A stretch of 64,000 bases of DNA, taken from NCBI GenBank assembly GCA_963575645.1, contig OY754468.1:47627665-47691664 (forward strand), given 5' to 3'. Of this stretch, positions 33,072 to 44,991 are shown piece after piece. The translations under genes were made by a program, and so were the position numbers. The first letter of the stretch is position 1; each line of letters opens with the position of its first letter. This stretch comes from Xanthostigma xanthostigma. Lineage: Eukaryota; Arthropoda; Insecta; Raphidioptera; Raphidiidae. The notes beneath the pieces were generated by a model that ran no database searches, was not told where the DNA came from, and saw nothing but the letters and a program-made list of their open reading frames with translations.

Positions 33072-35284
33072 TTTTTTTGTAGGAAACAACAACGTTTCAA
33101 CTTTTTGTTATCCGGTCTCCATAACTTCTTAAGATGCATTTTTTTGATACGAAACTGAACATTAAAAATTCGCATTCAACTAGCTTTCAATAAGCTTGTT
33201 GCCAATTACATTTCAATTGAAGCCTTTACACCGCTGTATCTTAGCTGTAGGTGTAGAGCATCTAAAATCTATAAAATATCTCTGGGGCCTAGGTCCTAGA
33301 ATACCAGTCCGAATATTGGACTAAACAAGTAGCTGCGCCGAGATAGCCGCCGCTTCACAATCACATTTCTTTATTTTAAAATTTACAATTTCCTAAATTT
33401 ATTTTTAAATAGAATAATAAGGGCGTCTATAAGACCCTTGACCTCCGTTGTCGAGCGTCTATTACATTATAATAAAGTTAATCTAATTCTTACGTTGAGA
33501 AAAAATAAAGAGATATGCTAAAAATCTCAATAAACCTAAAAATCAAAAATTTGCTATTCAGCTCCCAGAAGCATATAAGAGGTATTATTGCATTAAAAAT
33601 CTTTATGCATGTTGTATAATTTCTCAACAAAGTTGAAAATCAAAAAATTGGTATTCAGCTCCCAGAAGTATATAAGAGGTATCGATGGCCAGTGATGCTA
33701 ATAGATAGTACACGAGACGTAATTGCATAACATGATTATATACCGGATGTTTTCATAGCTCTGTACCGCTGTGGTGTTAAATGTACATTTATTATTCTTT
33801 GATTTATTGTTAATTGTTAATTTATTATTCGGTCCGCATGTAAAAAGCATAGATTGTAAATTATAGACGCTCGAAAACAAACGTCGTCAGCATTAATTCT
33901 TGCAGAAAAGTCGGTGGTTTCAACATTAAATAAAAAGTATTGAAATAAGCTAGTTTCGAAATTTTGAACGCGTTTATAAGTACAGTGACAATGCATAAAT
34001 CCAACATGGTGGACGCTACACCTATTTCTTTACAACTCTCTTGGCATTAGAACATTTCAACAAAAGATTTTTAAAAAGTATATTTTACTAATACTTTTTT
34101 AGAAAACTTTTTTACACATTCAAAAAAATATTTACATAGACAATTCTTCAACAAGATCAATTAGAAAATCGCTTCCTGCAGATACTAGTCGCAGATTTTC
34201 CCACTTCATATTATGTGAGTTGATCTCAAAATTGTTGACCAAAGGACATCTTTTTAGAATTTAGAGGAAATTCAGCGCTGAATCTGCAACCATCAAATGT
34301 TTCTATGTGATTCTGGTGTTTGGCACATTTTAATAGGATAAAAAAATATCAAATCAACATAATATTATATAATAATAATATATCTATCTATCTAATATTA
34401 TAATATTTTAATTTTATAATAGTTATTAAAATAATATTATAATTAATATGCTCATGTGTTTTCTTTTAAATTTTTTCAAAGGCCTAAATATCTATTCAAA
34501 GCCGAGTAGTACTGTCCATTGTTTATCAGACACTGCGTATAATATTTTAAATTTATAAGCATTGTCTTTTGACTCCGCCATAGGATAATTAAAATAATAT
34601 GCGTCTGGTGTCTGTATCCTCAAGTTTAAGATAATTTACCCTTTTTATTACCTTTTAATGAAAATTAATTTAGACTAAATAAATAAAAGTTTCAATTTAG
34701 TATGTGTTTTAGTTTTTAATTTAGAGTCTGGCCCGCTAGCATACCCTAGAATCTAGATCATTCAAATGGTCCTTTAGAAAAATCAGTCTGACACCCCTGA
34801 TATAGGGGACTTCTGAGAAAAATTGCATGCTCCTAGATCTACCGGTTTAGGCTGTGCCTTGTAGAGTTTTAACTAAGAGATTAACCCCCTTGGGGGATGA
34901 ATTTTCAAAAATTCTTCTTTAGAACCTGAACACATCCATTTTATATAAGGAACTCATGTGAAAAATTCCGTTGCTCTACCGGTTTAGGCTGTGCGTTGTC
35001 TGTCAGCCTTTAGAGGGCCTTTTAAGAAAAAATGAATAAAATGCAATATTTTTCATAAATATCAGAAATTTGCTATCCGGCACCCAGAAACAGTTAAGAG
35101 GTATTTCTAGCGAATAAAACAAGACGACAGACTTGTTATCTAATTAATTATGTTTTTTTAAAATTTAACCCCTTCCACAGTCAGGGCCGTATTAACCCAC
35201 TTTGGCCTTTTTAAAATCTAAAAAAATAGTTGAAAAACAGTACATTCAAATTCTTTTTTGAGTGTATAAAAAGAATTCTAAATT

Positions 35285-35580
35285 ATTCAATAAATAAAAT
35301 TATCGATTTATTTTTCAGACAAATATATTAACAAAAAATATATAAATTCAATACATTAACGTTTCGGTCCGGATTTGAACCTTCTTCAATATTTTGATAT
35401 TTAAAAACTTGAAGCGAATTTTTATTAAATACCAATTAGAAACTTAATTTTTATATTTTATATTTTTAGATAAGTTGTGACGAAGATCCAAATCCGGACC
35501 GAAACGTTAAAACAATATTTTTTGTTAATATATTTGTGTGAAAAATTGGTCGATAATTTTATTTATTAAAGAGTTCTAAC
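35285..35580. mobile_element. TIR element with ATCGAT-type termini, copy 2 of the 15281 family
   Basis: AATAAATAAAATTATCGATT at the left pairs with the right end. Internal AACGTTTCGGTCCGGATTTG is present once forward and once in inverse (ATCCAAATCCGGACCGAAAC). Confidence 0.75.
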
Positions 35581-35999
35581 CATGAGACGTGAATCAAAGA
35601 TTAGAATTCCATATTATCGGAAAAATTAGTTTTTAATAAAAAGAAACATAAGAACACATTTTCTTTAGATTTTAGAATATCCATTTAAAAAGCAATACAT
35701 TTTTGTTTATTTGTTTATTATACACAGTTGTCCAACAGAAAAGTGAACTATCTTGTTTACAAACCTCTTCAAAATAGACAGTTTGACCGGGTTCTTTTTA
35801 AAACCGGCCCTGCCCACAGTATTGCAATTTAGGTATTGCATAATAGTCTTAAAATTCGTCTTTGACAAAATATAAACAAGCAGGCCTAATAATAATTAAT
35901 TAATTTGGTACCAAAACAGTTTTTTTTTTGTATTTTTGCAGACATTAAAAATTTTAAGTTAAGATAAAAACAATAAAATAAGTATATTTACACAGACAA

Positions 36000-36530
36000 G
36001 ACATGCATAACGTGACCATTTATTTTCTCAAAACGAGACATCGGTTTATTTACGTCAGTTAGCAGATTCTCAATAAAAAAACACATTTTTAATGTTTTTT
36101 ATTCAGAAAAACTTAGATATTACAAATCAAAAATATGCAACATAAAATATCTAGTTATTATTTATATTTATCAGAGGAACATATTTATATCATTTGCTTA
36201 TGAGAAAAGAGAAAGGTATATATATGCACTTATATCTATGACAAACAAATATAGAAATATCAATTGGTTGAAATACATTTGTCAAAAATATAATATAGGT
36301 ATATATAGTTTTTTTAAATATGTACATCTTTTTAATTAACGTAAATTTACTTTTTTTAGCTGAAATAGAAACCCGCACCGCTCGCGTCCGGCGAACTCTA
36401 TAATTTTCGCGCGGTTTCGGAAAACGGGACAATTGTGTGTCCCGGAGCTTTTTTGGGGACAACGGGACAGATAACCGAAAAAAGGGATGGTCCCGTTCAA
36501 AACGGGATGTATGGTCACGTTATGCATGCA
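36000..36530. mobile_element. hAT-like element, TAACGTGACCAT termini
   Basis: 36008-36522 begins TAACGTGACCAT and ends ATGGTCACGTTA. Flanks GACATGCA and TGCATGCA agree at 6 of 8 bases, consistent with an old 8-bp duplication. The right subterminal region repeats GGGAC / GTCCCG motifs, as does the element at 50367-50997. Confidence 0.7.
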
Positions 36531-37909
36531 TAATAAGCTTGGTAAGGAAACAAAAGAGTACTAATTAATGTTGCAGCTTTTCAAGTCTAAATATTTTAAA
36601 ACTGTAAAATTACAGACATGACCTTTTGATTTAGGACTGCATTATACGTAGTATTCGACATTACGCAATCTTTAAAAATTCGTCAGTCAATAATGTAAAC
36701 ACAAAAGTATCAGGCGCTCAGCTAAATAGGTAATAATTGTTTTACATAAACTAGCTGTTACCCGCGACTTCGTCCGGGTGGAATTTATGTTTGTAAGCTT
36801 TGTATATTCGAATGTATACTCTTTGCAGTTAGAACTTTGAAGCTTAAAATTTCCGTATGGATATATTTTTGTTTTGTTTTGCAGAATTGTCCCAAACACC
36901 TGTCAATAATCTCAAGATTAAAGTACAATTTTTTTTCTATATAATAATACAAAAAAGTGCCCTGTCAAGGTCATAGGGGCCCCATTATCCTAATGTGCCC
37001 AGGGCCTCCAATAGACCCGCGACCAAACTATACCTCAAATATGGTACCTGATATCAAGGAGCTTATCAAAAACAAGAGACCTCAGGTGCCTGGATCCTCA
37101 AGCTCAAGATTATTTACCCTTTTTGTTGCCTTTATATGAAAATTGATTTAAATTAAATAAATAAAGATTTCAATTTAGTATGTGTTTTATTTTTTAATTC
37201 TGGCCTGCTAACACACCCTAAATCTTATAAATGGTCCTTTAGAAAAATCAGTCTAACACCCTAGATAGGGGACATCTGTGCAAGACTGCATTCTAGGCTA
37301 TTAGGCTGTACGTTGTACGCTCAATCAATGTTAGTTTTAACTAAGTAAATTAACCTCCTTAGGGGATGAATTTTCAAAAATGCTTTCTTAGTGCTCAATA
37401 ACGCCATATAGGGGACTTCTGTGCAAAATTTCATGCGTCTAGACCCATCGGTTTAGAGTGTGCGTTGAAAGATCAGTCAATGTTAGTTTAAACTAAGTAG
37501 AATAATTAGGGGATGAATTTTCAAAAATCATTTATGATGACATTCACGTTATATAAGGACCTCATGTACCAAATTTCATTGCGCTTTACAAAACTTTACA
37601 ATAAAAGAAGAGTTTTCAAAATCGGTTCAGTTCATATTTTTAAACAAGTATAAAGTCGTCAACTTTCTCTCGATTTTAGTCGCATTTTTCTGATGAACCA
37701 CGTATGACGTAGATAATTCTGATAAACCCTGCAGATAATAATTTATGATACAATCTCTGATAAGCTACATAGGATACTTCGTACAAGCTCTGATAAATTT
37801 CGTAGATAAATGTCGTTATTATTCATTTTGAACACTTTTTATCCGGATCCCAGAAACAATTAAGAGGTATTTATGTGAAAGACGATTTTTAAAACCATTA
37901 TTTAATTTA

Positions 37910-38476
37910 GGGGAGACCGGGTACAAAAGTTACACTGTATTTTTACTTTGATTTCTGGCTGCTCATTATATTTCGATAAAATATCTAAATATAGCCATAA
38001 AAATTAAAAACTTTTGTCTATATACTCCAAAAAATATGTCCATTATAATTTTATTTAGCATATCTTAGGTTCTAATAATTACAACGCTGCAAAAAAAAAA
38101 AATGTCGATTATTACTTTCGTCCCCAATATCAGTGCTAAAGTAACACGGTACGGGTCGAAAGTAACACCGTTAATATCCTGACGCCTGCGCAATATTATA
38201 TGTACAAGACAAAAACACACAAAATTGAATAATATTATTTATTAGAATGATAAAGTATTAAAAAAACGTAACATAAAACATTTTTTCTCGCGAATAACAA
38301 AAAGTTAAATGATTTCTTATACGAAATAATTGTTAAATAAGCAATTAGAAGATCAACTTTAAAATGAGATTAATGTTCTGTTAAGTTATCGTTTTTTCAG
38401 GGACAGTTTCGGCTGTTGGACAATTTCTAGTTTGTCACTTTCGACCCGCCATTACTTTTGTACCCGGTCTCCCCTA
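37910..38476. mobile_element. TIR element, GGGGAGACCGGGTACAAAAGT termini
   Basis: The left terminus GGGGAGACCGGGTACAAAAG is matched by the right terminus CTTTTGTACCCGGTCTCCCC, perfect over 20 bp. It is flanked by TA on each side. Interior is AT-rich without ORF. Confidence 0.88.
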
Positions 38477-39480
38477 ATACAGTGGGTGTGGTTTTAATTT
38501 ATTGTATTTTAATATAATTAATTACATAATTCCATTGCCGGCAACAAAAAAAGTGTCATAAAGGACATTATTTTTATATTTGAAAAAATGTATTAGGTAT
38601 TCATTCTATGCTTAGAGAAATCGTCGCGCTGATTTCAACTAGGCCTGCCCATCGCGCGAAGATATAATCGTTCCAAGTGTTTATCGGGAAAGTCTAGAAT
38701 ATGCACTGGATACTTTCCAAATTAGGTATACCTTCGAACAAGACTTTCATATAACTCAATTTTTCTTAAACATACTCAGAAGTGAATGATTTCACATCAC
38801 AACCAGTGTATTTATAGATTAATGTAGGTACCTACATACTAAATACTACCTTTCAGTGTGAGTACTGATGACCTTAACTGTTGACCGTCTATAATAATTT
38901 ATCTATCTAAAATGTACCGCGAACCAAATAAGTCTCGAAACACTGATTTATATAATAGAGTCACTGAGTATCTGGTATGAATTGATTTTTTTTTCAATAA
39001 AATGATGGTTTAGACTTCTGTCGTTCTCGTAAGTAAAATCCGAAAGACTGCCCTTTTTTAATCATTTCAAAACTATGTAATTCCGCAATCAAATTAGTTT
39101 GAATATAGTCTCTGCGTCATTTTTAATCGAAATATTTGTGAAATAATTGTGTTATAAAACGCAAAATATAAAACTATACTTTTTGATTCAACCAAAAAAT
39201 TTTAATTTGCATACGCCACTGATTCGTTATGTAACCGAATCGACCTGTGCTCCTAATATTATTATTTTAATTACCATAGGGCGGAGTCAAAAGACAATGC
39301 TTAAAATTTTAAAATATTATACACAGTGTCTGATAAAAAATTGATAGTACTACTTACTCGGCTTTGAATAGATTGAGAACTTTGAAAAATTTTTAAAGAA
39401 AACACATGAGCATAATTATTATATTATTATTATAATAAATATTATAAAATTAAAATAGTTTAATATTAGATAGATAGATG

Positions 39481-39625
39481 TCGGGCTGTTGGCTGTTGGG
39501 CTGTTGGCTGTCGGGCTGTTGGCTTTCGAGCTGTTGGGCTGTTGTCTGTTGAACTGTTGGGCTGTATGCTGTTGGGCTTTTGGCTGTTGGGCTGTTTGGC
39601 TTCGGGCGGTTGGGCTGCCAAACAG
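39481..39625 (+). repeat. GC-rich minisatellite, GGGCTGTTGGCTGTC-type unit
   Basis: Short units built from GGCTGTTG and GGGCTGTTG repeat for about 145 bp. It interrupts the right arm of the large inverted repeat. The ORFs on both strands here are translations of the repeat. Confidence 0.9.
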
Positions 39626-40639
39626 CCAAACAAAAAAACAGCTATTTTATACGCATGTAGTATCCGCATAATATAGTTAAGGTGCGCACGTTAATGTATT
39701 GTTAACGGGAGTAACTCCATGGATCGACAAAAGACAAGAGTCGGGCTTACCACCATTATAAAAAAAGACAATCTGGCAAAAAACTGGCGTTTTTCCGTAT
39801 GTGTACTGTACTTATACACGCGTTCAAAATTTCGAGACTCTAGCTTATTTCAATACTTTTAATTCAATGTTGAAACCTCCGACTTTTCTGCAAGAATTAA
39901 TGCTGACGACGTTTGTTGTTGAGCGTCTATAATTTACAATCTATGCTTTCCACATGCGGACCGAATAATAAATTAACAATTAACAATAAATCAAAGAATA
40001 ATAAATGTACATTTAACACGACAGCGGTACAGAGCTATGAAAACATCCGGTATATAATCATGTTATGCAATTACGTCTCGTGTACTATCTGCCATCGATA
40101 CCTCTTATATACTTCTGGGAGCTGAATACCAAATTTCTGATTTTCAAGTTTGTTGAGAAATTTATACAACCATGCATACAGATTTTTAATGCAATAACCT
40201 CTTTACGCTTCTGGGAGCTGAATAGCAAATTTTTGATTTTTAGGTTTATTGAGATTTTTGCATATAAAAAAAGATCTCTTTTTTCTCTCAACGTAAAGAT
40301 GTAATAGACGCTCGACAACGGAGGTCAAGCGTCTTATATACGCCCTTATTATTCTATTTAAAAATAAAATTAGGAAATTGCAAAGTTTAAAATAAAAAAA
40401 TGTGATTGGTGAAGTGGCGGTATCTCGGCGCAGCGACTTGTTTAGTCCAATATTCAGACTGGTTTCTAGGACCTAGGCCCTAGAGATATTTTATAGTTTG
40501 TGTAGATGCTCTACAGCTAAGGTACAGCGGTGTAAAGGCTTTAGATGAAGCGTTCACAATCTACAAGATTTTGAAAGCTAGTTGAATGCGAATTTTGTAA
40601 ACGTGAAAAAATAACTTTTTCGTTTTTAAACGCTTTATA

Positions 40640-41023
40640 TTAGTTTGGGTTGTAAATATGTGTGTATGTATGTCCGTAACTATGTAACTATGTATGTATG
40701 TCCGTAACGGAATCTTTGAGCATAATTTTCACCAATTTCCCGAAGTCTGATTAATTTGAAACTTTGCATACGTATCAAGGACCGATGACAATGCAATAAT
40801 TTGATAACAGTTTCCCATTATCCTTATTAGGACCCCCAGGATTAATAAATTCTTTTATAGATCCTCTGTAGTAAACGCTTTATTTTCACCAATTTCCCGA
40901 AGTCTGATTAATTTGAAACTTTGCATACGTATCAAGGACCGATGACAATGCAATAATTTGATAACAGTTTCCCATTATCCTTATTAGGACCCCCAGGATT
41001 AATAAATTCTTTTATAGATCCTC
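40640..41023 (+). repeat. near-perfect tandem duplication, 157-bp period
   Basis: The segment beginning TTTTCACCAATTTCCCGAAG at 40726 restarts at 40883 and both run to TTTTATAGATCCTC with no difference that I can see over about 140 bp. The preceding 40660-40715 is a GTATGTATGTCCGTAACTAT-type microsatellite. Confidence 0.92.
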
Positions 41024-41045
41024 AAACTAAAAAGTGAAAAATAAA

Positions 41046-41261
41046 ATATAGTTTAAAAAAAACTAAAAAACACGCTTTATATCGGACTAAAAAGTAAAAA
41101 ATAATTGTTTTAAAATAAGCTTAAAAAGCGTTGGGCGCTCGATGTACGAAAATGTGGAACAAAGCGCCCAACGCTTTTTAAGCTTATTTTAAAACAATTA
41201 TTTTTTACTTTTTAGTCCGATATAAAGCGTGTTTTTTAGTTTTTTTTAAACTATATTTTAT
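41046..41261. mobile_element. near-perfect palindrome, sister of the 21440 foldback
   Basis: Arms of about 100 bp (TAGTTTAAAAAAAACTAAAA ... AAGCGTTGGGCGC and complement) close on the loop CTCGATGTACGAAAATGTG, identical to the loop at 21440-21800. The arms have almost no mismatch. Confidence 0.92.
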
Positions 41262-41263
41262 TT

Positions 41264-41640
41264 GTTATAGATACTTCGATTGCATTGAATCGACCATCAC
41301 GTGCCTGGGCGACCTCCAATCCCCATAGTTGAAACTACATCAAGTTGATTATTGTCTGCATTTAAAAAAACTGTTATTTTGTTTACTTATTTTATGTTTG
41401 TACTAAATAATTATAACTTATAAGGAAAAAGGATTGTGAGAAAATAAACACAAATAAATTTAAAAAAAAATTTATTTATAAAACACTAAGGACCTGGTCC
41501 GGCTTCGCCTGATTTTGTAGATTATCACCGTTTTTTTCGTCGAGTTACGTTGCAAAATTGGTTTCCACGAAAAGCACTTATATTATAACGCAATAATCTA
41601 TAATAATTAATCTATGTCCATCCTGAAGGTATGAAAGTAT
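41264..41640. other. AT-rich DNA, no gene seen
   Basis: No feature recognised between the palindrome and the outer block of the large inverted repeat. Confidence 0.4.
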
Positions 41641-42127
41641 GTTTTCATACAAAATTGGAAAATCTCTCGGATATCTTTCAAATTCGGTATGCTTTCAAAA
41701 AAAGCCAGCGTTTCTTTGGACAATTTTGGAAAATCTCTCGGATTCGATTCAAATTTGACATGCTTATATGACGCGCCGGTCACTAAGGCCAGGCATTGCG
41801 CTGTATCACTTACCGTTTCGAAGATAGACCCGTTCAAAGTGCTTTTCTGGAAAATCTGGAATATGTATCAGATACATTTCAAATTCGGTGTACTGATAGA
41901 AAACTACACGCTAAATTTAATAAGCACACCTGAAGGTCTGTATCTAATATCTATATCTAACAGACACGTTCAAATATTGCTTCGATATTACAATGCTCAC
42001 CAAACCAAAAGTTGAGCTTATTTTTTTATTCAGAGTGCCATTTCCTGTTAGTATAAGCTGTTTGGACCTAAATGCAAGTTTTTGGAAAATGTCAAAAATC
42101 GACTAAAAACGAGCTCTTACTATAACT

Positions 42128-42300
42128 AAGGGTAAAAACATAGTAAGCGACGATATAAGCGACGAGTCAGGAGACATGCATATAGTGAGGATACAGAAGT
42201 TGCGATTTACTGCTTTGACTTTCCAAACTCAATTCAGTATAAACAATGTTCTCTGACAGTGAAGATGAAATTTTATTCGATAATGCCCTTCGCAATCAAG
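42128..42300 (+). mobile_element. Harbinger-like fragment, left end only
   Basis: Starts GGGTAAAAACATAGTAAGCG and contains CAATGTTCTCTGACAGTGAA, the start of the same transposase N-terminus (MFSDSEDEILFDNAL) as at 42609-42911, here on the plus strand and broken off. Confidence 0.65.
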
Positions 42301-42439
42301 CAATTTTTATTCGTGACACATTTAAAGATTACCTAAATAATTTCCCTGTTCAATACCAGTGACTGTATATAAAATATATGACTTAAATTTACTTGCCTGT
42401 TATTCCACATTCTGTAGCCACTTGTGCCCAAAGTTCATC

Positions 42440-43050
42440 TAAGGGTAAAAACATAGTAGAACGACGAGGCTAGAGGCACAGCGACGAGGTAAGCGACGCG
42501 GCTTTTATTTCATCGTGTATGGTAATGAAGCCAAACATAGTGAAGAGATTGACGCAGTAATAAGCGACGAGACAAGCGAGGAGATGCGCGTCGAGATAAA
42601 AACTAGATTTATTGTCGCGTTGTCTCTTCCGGTCCAATAGGTTGTTTATTGAAGTTTGTCCAGTTCTTTTGTAGGCTTGAAGACACTTTGTCCAGAATAT
42701 AGTTAAACGTGGCAATTTCCATTCTCAAATATTCAAAAAATCGGTCTGGGTGCTGCTTGAGTTCAGAAAATAATGTATGGTACTGTCCAAACCGTTTGCG
42801 TACTTTATTAATAGGATGTACAAAATAAGTTCTGTCCAAACTTCCCATTGCAATAAGACCGCGAAGCGCGGCATTATCGAATAAAATTTCATCTTCACTG
42901 TCAGAGAACATTGTTTATACTGAATTGAGTTTGGACAGTCAATGCAGTAAATCGCAACTTCTGTATCCTCACTATGTGTATGTCTTCTGTCTCGTCGCTT
43001 ACCTCGTCGCTGTGCCTGTAGCCTCGTCGTTCTACTATGTTTTTACCCTA
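42440..43050 (-). mobile_element. PIF/Harbinger-like element, internally deleted
   Basis: Termini GGGTAAAAACATAGTAGAAC and GTTCTACTATGTTTTTACCC are perfect inverted repeats continuing through CGACGAGGC. They are flanked by TAA, the 3-bp target typical of PIF/Harbinger. It carries the N-terminal fragment of a Harbinger-type transposase (see 42609-42911). Confidence 0.85.
42609..42911 (-). pseudogene. PIF/Harbinger transposase N-terminal fragment
   Basis: About 85 residues with the conserved Harbinger N-terminal region: LRGLIAMGSLDRTYFVH, FGQYHTLFSELKQHPDRFFE, FNYILDKV and WTNFNKQPIGPEE. The DDE nuclease domain is missing; the frame runs into terminal repeat sequence after PEE. This is a relic inside an internally deleted element, not a host gene. 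Confidence 0.8.
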
Positions 43051-43240
43051 AGGCCTAGTTTATATGAGAGGCGTTCAACGCGCGTTTACAATTTCTATAC
43101 AATTGTATATAACTGTTTACATGATAACGCGCGTTGACGGCGCGTTATCATATAAACGGTTATATACAATTGTATAGAAATAAATTGTAAACGCACGTTG
43201 GGCCAACGCGCGTTGAACGCTCTTCATGTGTGCTAGGCCT
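43048..43240. mobile_element. palindromic MITE with GGCCTAG termini
   Basis: Bounded by TAAGGCCTAG and CTAGGCCTAAG. The arms pair through AGGCGTTCAACGCGCG / CGCGCGTTGAACGC and TATACAATTGTATA. It inserted exactly at the TAA flank of the Harbinger-like element. Confidence 0.85.
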
Positions 43241-43640
43241 AAGGGAAAAAATCTCGTTTTTCGTCGATTTTCGATATTTTCCAAAAACTCGCTTTTCAGG
43301 TCCAGGCGGCTTATACTAACAGGGAATGACACTCCAAATCAAAAAATAAGCTCAGCTTTTGGTTCGGAGGGAATTTGAAGTGCGTTTAAACACGGAAGGA
43401 ACATTTGAACGTCTCTATGGTCTCTATCTCCGAAACGGCATTAGATACACTTACACTTACCTACTTAGAGGCATTTCGAGTGCGCTGAGCACACGAGCAA
43501 CTTTTGTATCTGTTAGGTTAGAAGATATTGTTGATTTGTTTTCTCAAACTTTTCATAGGAATGATTTTCAAATAAAATCAGTAATTTGTTCAGCTCTAGT
43601 TGTAAGCCTCACAAAAATGCGGGTTTTCAGTAATAAAATA

Positions 43641-44544
43641 AAAATAAATAAATAAAAATGAATACAATTATTTTATTGTTTTTTCCTTGAACATGTATTT
43701 ATTACATTGTCCTTAAATATAAATAAAACAGGAAATATATGTGTTTTGTGTCTTCTGCTATTTCAGATCTGGACCGATTGAAGTGAAATTTATAGTTGTT
43801 GCAAAATTACACAAAAACTTAGAACGATTTATTTATACAGAATTTACAAAGCGAATTTCATAAAAGCTTTATATTAGAGCAATTGGTTTTATTAACATAA
43901 AATTTTGGAATGACGTGTTGTCAATCGCTGATAAAATTCACATTTATGAAACTAACACGAAGATTTCAAAATAGCTTTTATATACACCGTGTAATCCCAG
44001 CGATCGCGCAATAAAGTATAAAATTTTGTCTAAATACGGTATAATTTCTGTATTTTCGACCTGTTGGAACTAACTCTTGTATTTTCAACTTCTCCCTCAC
44101 TTCATGGCAGTCATGAACCAATAAAAAATTCTCTATTATTTTGAGGTTAAACGTATTTGTCTATTGGTTGAGCAGCAATTGAAACCAGTTGTAAATACAT
44201 GAAACCGACTGCATATTTCTTCTTCTTGCCACACAGCAATCCGTATTTTTTTTTTAAATCAGTTGATCGATAGTTTTTTAGTCGTGTCCTGCACCAAGAG
44301 AAGAAGTGAAATTCCGCAAAATCTCGCCTTAGTGCGTTCTCACCTCACAAAAAGAACCTACTGTTCAAATTTCAAGTTTCTAGCTTCAGCGGTTTGACAT
44401 GAGTCAGTCAGTCAGTCAGGGCTTGTTCTCTTTATATTTATAGATAATAATAGTTCCAACCACCGCACTGTGAAGCGATTGCACCTTGTTCGGCCTGTAA
44501 ATCGCTGAATATACGAAACAGTTTCTTGTCTGGACTTGTCGTTA
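43641..44544. other. repeat-derived AT-rich DNA, no gene seen
   Basis: Includes a short GTCAGTCAGTCAGTCAGG run at 44402-44420 preceded by a CAAATTTCAAGTTTCTAGCT phrase of the kind found near the 3' ends of insect repeats. No coding feature. Confidence 0.4.
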
Positions 44545-44991
44545 CAATTGGGCTTTTGAATGAAATTTTTTTTGTCATAAATGGAAAGATCGTATATAAG
44601 TTTTATAACAAAACTATTTTTCTTTTCTTTATTTTCGTTATAATTCAAAAGTTATATCAAATTAAAAATAAATTTTTGTACCCAGTTCCGAGAACGCGCC
44701 GACATTTCCCGAACATAATGTGACGTCATAATGTTTTAGTCAATACACATGTAGAAGCCATTGATAGTATACTGCGTATATACATTTTACCATTATGACG
44801 TCACAACTGTCAAAAACAATTTTAGTGCGTTTGCAGTCACGTGATTTTTTTAAATATTTTATCAATGCTTATAATTAATTTAAAAAAAGTTTTTTGAAAG
44901 TTTTTCGCATCGATTATCAATATTATTTATAATAAAGTTTTAAAATACAATAAAAAAATCGATAATTATTTTTCTTTCAAAAGCCTAATTG
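44545..44991 (+). mobile_element. TIR element (AATTGGGCTTTTGAA family), copy 3
   Basis: Begins CAATTGGGCTTTTGAA and ends TTCAAAAGCCTAATTG. Almost colinear with 31967-32410, with a small deletion near 44866. Confidence 0.85.

Larger units (their letters stand above)
34640..37640. repeat. direct repeat pair inside the 32.5-41.9 kb structure
   Basis: 34600-34850 and 37080-37290 are similar in the same orientation: TTTCAATTTAGTATGTGTTT and GGTCCTTTAGAAAAATCAGT occur in both, then ATAGGGGAC. At 36760-36785 the inverse of CGGACGAAGTCGCGGGTAAC followed by AGCTAGT marks the 3' end of a Helitron- or LINE-like repeat on the minus strand. No intact ORF. Confidence 0.6.
32505..41880. repeat. large inverted-repeat structure, about 9.4 kb
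   Basis: Three blocks on the left reappear in inverse and mirrored order on the right: 32505-32720 with 41640-41880 (CGGTAAGTGATACAGCGCA and its complement); 33170-33985 with 39800-40590 (GTCCGAATATTGGACTAAAC, CAGCTCCCAGAAGTATATAA, TTATTATTCGGTCCGCATG and their complements); and about 34373-34620 with 39265-39480 (ATTGTCTTTTGACTCCGCC and complement). The middle pair is roughly 780 bp and looks about 90 percent alike by eye. Other elements interrupt both arms. It could be one giant foldback transposon or two inverted copies of a family. No transposase or polymerase ORF is recognisable inside. Confidence 0.7.
41880..43560. repeat. composite element: inverted outer arms around Harbinger-like DNA
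   Basis: 42000-42060 (CCAAAAGTTGAGCTTATTTT, CCTGTTAGTATAAGC) and 43300-43365 (GCTTATACTAACAGGGAATG, ATAAGCTCAGCTTTTGG) are inverse copies, and the similarity continues outward (GATATAGATATTAGATAC-like blocks). Between them lie Harbinger fragments (42128-42300, 42440-43050) and a palindromic MITE (43048-43240). Confidence 0.6.

Noticed and set aside
41607-41837. 76-codon ORF resembling a protein fragment
   Set aside because: Belongs to the outer block of the large inverted repeat (also at 32505-32720, where the frame is broken), so it is treated as repeat DNA, although an ancient coding origin is possible.
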